DNA from: Plantibacter flavus
Lineage (GTDB): Bacteria > Actinomycetota > Actinomycetes > Actinomycetales > Microbacteriaceae
Length of the DNA: 64,000 bases
Reading direction: 5' to 3'
Assembly (NCBI RefSeq): GCF_900177615.1
Contig: NZ_FXAP01000006.1
Location: 265,329-329,328 of the forward strand
Part shown: positions 61,866-64,000 of the stretch, piece after piece
How the letters are laid out: each line of letters starts with the position of its first letter
Position numbering within the stretch: position 1 is the stretch's first letter
Notes under the pieces: model-generated
What the model was told of the DNA's origin: nothing
Seen by the model: the letters and a program-made list of their open reading frames with translations, nothing else
Databases searched by the model: none
Made by a program: the position numbers and the translations under genes

Positions 61866-62639
61866 GTGGATGCGATGCGCAGCCCGGTGAAGCAAGACCA
61901 GCGGACCATCGTCGGACGACGAGGGGCGCTCGCCGGAGCGACCCTGGTGATCGGTGTGCTCGCGTTGAGCGGTTGCGCTCCCGAGCCGGACCCTGTCCGG
62001 TATGCGGTCCCCGTCGAGCTCCCGCCGAAGAGCGACGCCCCCGACGGTGGTGTCGCGAACGTCGACCTCGCCGACCCGCAGTGGATCACCGAGGTCGCCG
62101 AGGCGAGTGGCATCCCGGAGCGCGCCCTGCGGTCCTATGCCGGTGCCGCCATCCGCAAGGCCGAGCTGACGCCGGAGTGCGGCATCGGCTGGACGACGAT
62201 CGCGGCCGTCGGGTTCGCCGAGAGCGACCACGGCCGCCACGACGGCTCGAAGCTCGGCGAGGACGGCGTCGTGACGCCGCCGATCTTCGGTGTGCCGCTC
62301 ACTGGTGGCGAGACCGAGGAGATCACCGACACCGACCAGGGGGTCATCGACGGCGACCCGGTCCACGACCGTGCCGTCGGGCCGTTCCAGTTCATCCCGC
62401 AGTCGTGGGAGAACTGGGGGACCGACGCGAGTGGTGACGGCGTGCTCGACCCGCAGAACCTCGACGACGCGGCGATGGCGGCCGCGAACTACCTCTGCCG
62501 GGCGAGCGACTACGACATGCGGACGGAGGATGGCTGGCTGAGTGGGATCCGGGCGTACAACTCGTCGCCCGAGTACCTTCGGCGGGTCGCCGCCGCGGCG
62601 AACGAGTACGCCGAAGCCGCGCCGTCCGACAAGCGCTGA
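61866..62639 (+). CDS. Lytic murein transglycosylase lipoprotein
   Basis: Secreted peptidoglycan-cleaving enzyme of 257 residues. A signal peptide (about 18-40) ends in LALSGCAPE, giving a lipid-anchored Cys. The SLT-like domain shows [18 protein letters not shown] with catalytic Glu, [30 protein letters not shown] and [14 protein letters not shown], the MltB-type pattern of actinobacteria. GTG 61866 or ATG 61875 may start it; neither has a clear Shine-Dalgarno or -10. Confidence 0.9.
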   Translation: MDAMRSPVKQDQRTIVGRRGALAGATLVIGVLALSGCAPEPDPVRYAVPVELPPKSDAPDGGVANVDLADPQWITEVAEASGIPERALRSYAGAAIRKAELTPECGIGWTTIAAVGFAESDHGRHDGSKLGEDGVVTPPIFGVPLTGGETEEITDTDQGVIDGDPVHDRAVGPFQFIPQSWENWGTDASGDGVLDPQNLDDAAMAAANYLCRASDYDMRTEDGWLSGIRAYNSSPEYLRRVAAAANEYAEAAPSDKR

Positions 62640-62691
62640 GGGGCCCGATGACGGATGCCGATGCTGATTTCGCGTCCGGCGGTCTGACGGC

Positions 62692-62697
62692 TATATT
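62692..62697 (+). promoter_or_regulatory. Likely -10 of tRNA-Tyr
   Basis: TATATT (62692-62697) is the most AT-rich hexamer near the tRNA. It would give a start about 41 nt before the mature 5' end. No good -35 is visible. Confidence 0.4.
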
Positions 62698-62744
62698 GGT
62701 CAAGCGCTTTCGGTTGGCTGTTCGAAAGTCGGTCGGGCGCGCTT

Positions 62745-62826
62745 GGCGAGTTACCCTAGCGGCCAAAGGGATCTGACTGTAAATCAGACGGCTCAGCCTT
62801 CGGGGGTTCGAATCCCTCACTCGCCA
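62745..62826 (+). tRNA. tRNA-Tyr (anticodon GTA)
   Basis: An 82-nt class II tRNA. Acceptor arms GGCGAGT (62745-62751) and ACTCGCC (62819-62825) pair fully, with discriminator A at 62826. Anticodon GTA is 62779-62781 in the loop CTGTAAA. A long variable arm (GGCTCAGCC) follows, and the T arm is GGGGTTCGAATCCC. CCA is not encoded. Confidence 0.97.
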
Positions 62827-62829
62827 CGG

Positions 62830-62864
62830 ACAAATCGTCTCATCCTCAGGATGGGGCGATTTGT
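62830..62864 (+). terminator. Terminator of tRNA-Tyr
   Basis: ACAAATCG (62830-62837) and CGATTTGT pair, with an inner CATCC/GGATG stem and a TCA loop. It begins 3 nt after the tRNA. Confidence 0.75.
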
Positions 62865-62900
62865 CGTTGGGGTGGCGAGCGTCGGGCGGGAGTGCACCGC

Positions 62901-63361
62901 CGGTCCCTGAGCCGCGCCGCACTGAGCCTGTCGAAGTGGCGAGGTGCCCACGGAGACCCCGACGAACCCGGTATGCCTCATCCCGACCCCTGAGTAACCC
63001 TCTCCGGTCCCTGAGCAACCCTCTCCGGTCCCTGAGCAACCTTCTCCGGTCCCTGAGCTTGTCGAAGGGCCACGAGGAACATCTCGCTCTGGCGATCCTC
63101 CGCCGGTCCCTGAGCTTGTCGAAGGGCCTGCGGAGAACCTCACGAACCCGGCATGCCTCCGCCGGTCCCTGAGCCTGTCGAAGGGCCACAAGGAACATCC
63201 CGCTCCGGCACCCTTCCTCCGGTCCCTGAGCTTGTCGAAGGGCCTGCGGAGAACCTCACGAACCCGGCATGCCTCCGCCGGTCCCTGAGCCTGTCGAAGG
63301 GCGCACGAGGGACCTCCTGCTCCGGCGATCCTGTCCCGGTCCCTGAGCCTGTCGAAGGGCA
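62901..63361 (+). repeat. CRISPR-like repeat array with ~58-bp period
   Basis: The 605-bp gap after tRNA-Tyr is mostly this array. Degenerate and 21-bp head copies (62901-63047) lead into six full units starting at 63048, 63105, 63164, 63221, 63280 and 63338 (periods 57, 59, 57, 59, 58). Inter-unit segments of 34-36 bp alternate between two types. The second and fourth are identical (CTGCGGAGAACCTCACGAAC and onward), and the first, third and fifth are related to each other. No cas gene is present. Confidence 0.93.
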
Positions 63362-63431
63362 CGCGAGGAGACTTCCACAACCGAGACAACTCAGCATCTG
63401 GAATGTCAGTGGTCCATGGTGGACTGGTTCC

Positions 63432-64000
63432 ATGATCGAGACCACCCTCACCGCGATCCGCGCTGGCGACGAGCACGCCGCGCGCCTCGCGGAGTTCTCG
63501 GACCAATACGCGGACATCCACCGACGACGCGCGGCTCTGGACGCCGAGGAGGCCCGCCTGCTCGCCCGCTCTGCCGCCTACGCGGATGCCTTCGCAGACG
63601 CCACGGTCCCGGCGATCTTCCCGCCGGCGGAACGCCTGGCGCTCTCCCGCCGCTCCACCTGTGCGGCGCTCGCGATGGCGACTCGAACACCTGAACGGAC
63701 CGTCCAGCGGGCGACGAACGACGCGGAACGGCTCGTGAACGACGCACCGGCCGTGCTGGCCTCGCTCGAGGCCGGCCGCATCTCAGCCCGGCACGCGCAG
63801 ACGATCATCGACCAACTCAGCGACGTACCGACCGCAGGGCGGGCGGCGTTCCTGGAGGCGGTGTTGCCGGCCGCGGAGCAGCTGACCAACGCGAACCTCT
63901 GGAAACGCGCCCGCGTCCTGCGCGAGCGCCTCCACCCCGAATCGATCACCGCACGCGCGGTCCGCTCCGAGGCAGACCGCCGGGTCGAGTTCGAACCCGC
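63432..64000 (+). CDS. DUF222/13E12-family protein, N-terminal part
   Basis: The open frame runs off the right edge, giving at least 189 residues. It starts IETTLTAIRAGDEHAAR and includes RLALSRRSTCAALAMATRTPERTVQR, then LASLEAGRISARHAQTIIDQL, the DUF222 pattern. Full members carry a C-terminal HNH nuclease domain, which would lie outside. These proteins are multicopy in actinobacteria and of unclear role. ATG lies 6 nt after TGGACT (63420-63425). Confidence 0.85.
   Translation, partial: MIETTLTAIRAGDEHAARLAEFSDQYADIHRRRAALDAEEARLLARSAAYADAFADATVPAIFPPAERLALSRRSTCAALAMATRTPERTVQRATNDAERLVNDAPAVLASLEAGRISARHAQTIIDQLSDVPTAGRAAFLEAVLPAAEQLTNANLWKRARVLRERLHPESITARAVRSEADRRVEFEP

Noticed and set aside
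62901..63361. CRISPR array
   Set aside because: Period is right, but spacers are duplicated and alternate between two types, the repeat occurs elsewhere in both orientations, and there are no cas genes.

Overview
The window is 64 kb of very GC-rich DNA with dense genes and short gaps. Several contents point to a high-GC Gram-positive of the Microbacteriaceae type (relatives of Plantibacter, Clavibacter or Rathayibacter; the genus is a guess from gene content). These include the small ribosomal protein bS22 beside a BldC-like regulator, DUF4229 and DUF222/13E12 proteins, an archaeal-type aspartyl-tRNA synthetase, FprA, a MarP-type protease and a full actinobacterial menaquinone set. It reads as chromosomal housekeeping DNA. 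I see no phage, plasmid, IS element or CRISPR-Cas locus.

Layout. 1-2 kb: a CDP-alcohol phosphatidyltransferase (possibly cut by the left edge), a HAD phosphatase and a DUF1622 membrane protein. 2.1-5.7 kb: a TPP riboswitch driving thiM, thiE and a thiD-tenA fusion, then ppnP. 5.9-10.3 kb: a lipoprotein, a MacB-like ABC pair and a divergent NarL-type two-component system. 10.5-14.8 kb: DNA repair genes (photolyase, Ogt, Ada-AlkA fusion) separated by a large repeat block. 14.9-21.6 kb: MarR, a gene-poor AT-richer island with a possible small RNA, an ECF sigma/Asp23 operon, two transporters, an orphan winged-helix regulator with a Cys-rich upstream ORF, and upp. 21.6-28.5 kb: tadA, marP, proC, two GNATs around a TetR, KtrAB potassium uptake and ArsR. 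28.6-33.7 kb: BldC-like regulator, bS22, small redox and unknown proteins, and AspRS. 33.8-38.4 kb: cytochrome c biogenesis (tlpA, ccdA, resB, ccsB). 38.5-58.7 kb: menaquinone biosynthesis (menC, B, E, A, D, F and G, plus the side-chain prenyl synthase), interleaved with an acyltransferase, PPK2, a permease and FprA. 58.8-64 kb: a Gln-rich membrane protein, a hydrolase, YajQ, a lytic transglycosylase, tRNA-Tyr, a large repeat array and a truncated DUF222 protein.

The main functional theme is respiratory chain assembly. Cytochrome c maturation genes sit next to nearly all menaquinone genes; MenH and the DHNA-CoA thioesterase are not in the window.

Two window-wide patterns stand out. First, about thirty start codons (ATG or GTG) lie exactly 6-7 nt after a TANNNT-like -10 box, the signature of leaderless mRNAs; this pattern also helps decide starts. 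Second, one family of 23-bp intergenic repeats (GGTCCCTGAGC followed by T/C-TGTCGAAGGGC) forms arrays with a consistent architecture: a full unit preceded by 18-21-bp partial copies of its head, or inverted pairs that would fold into long hairpins.
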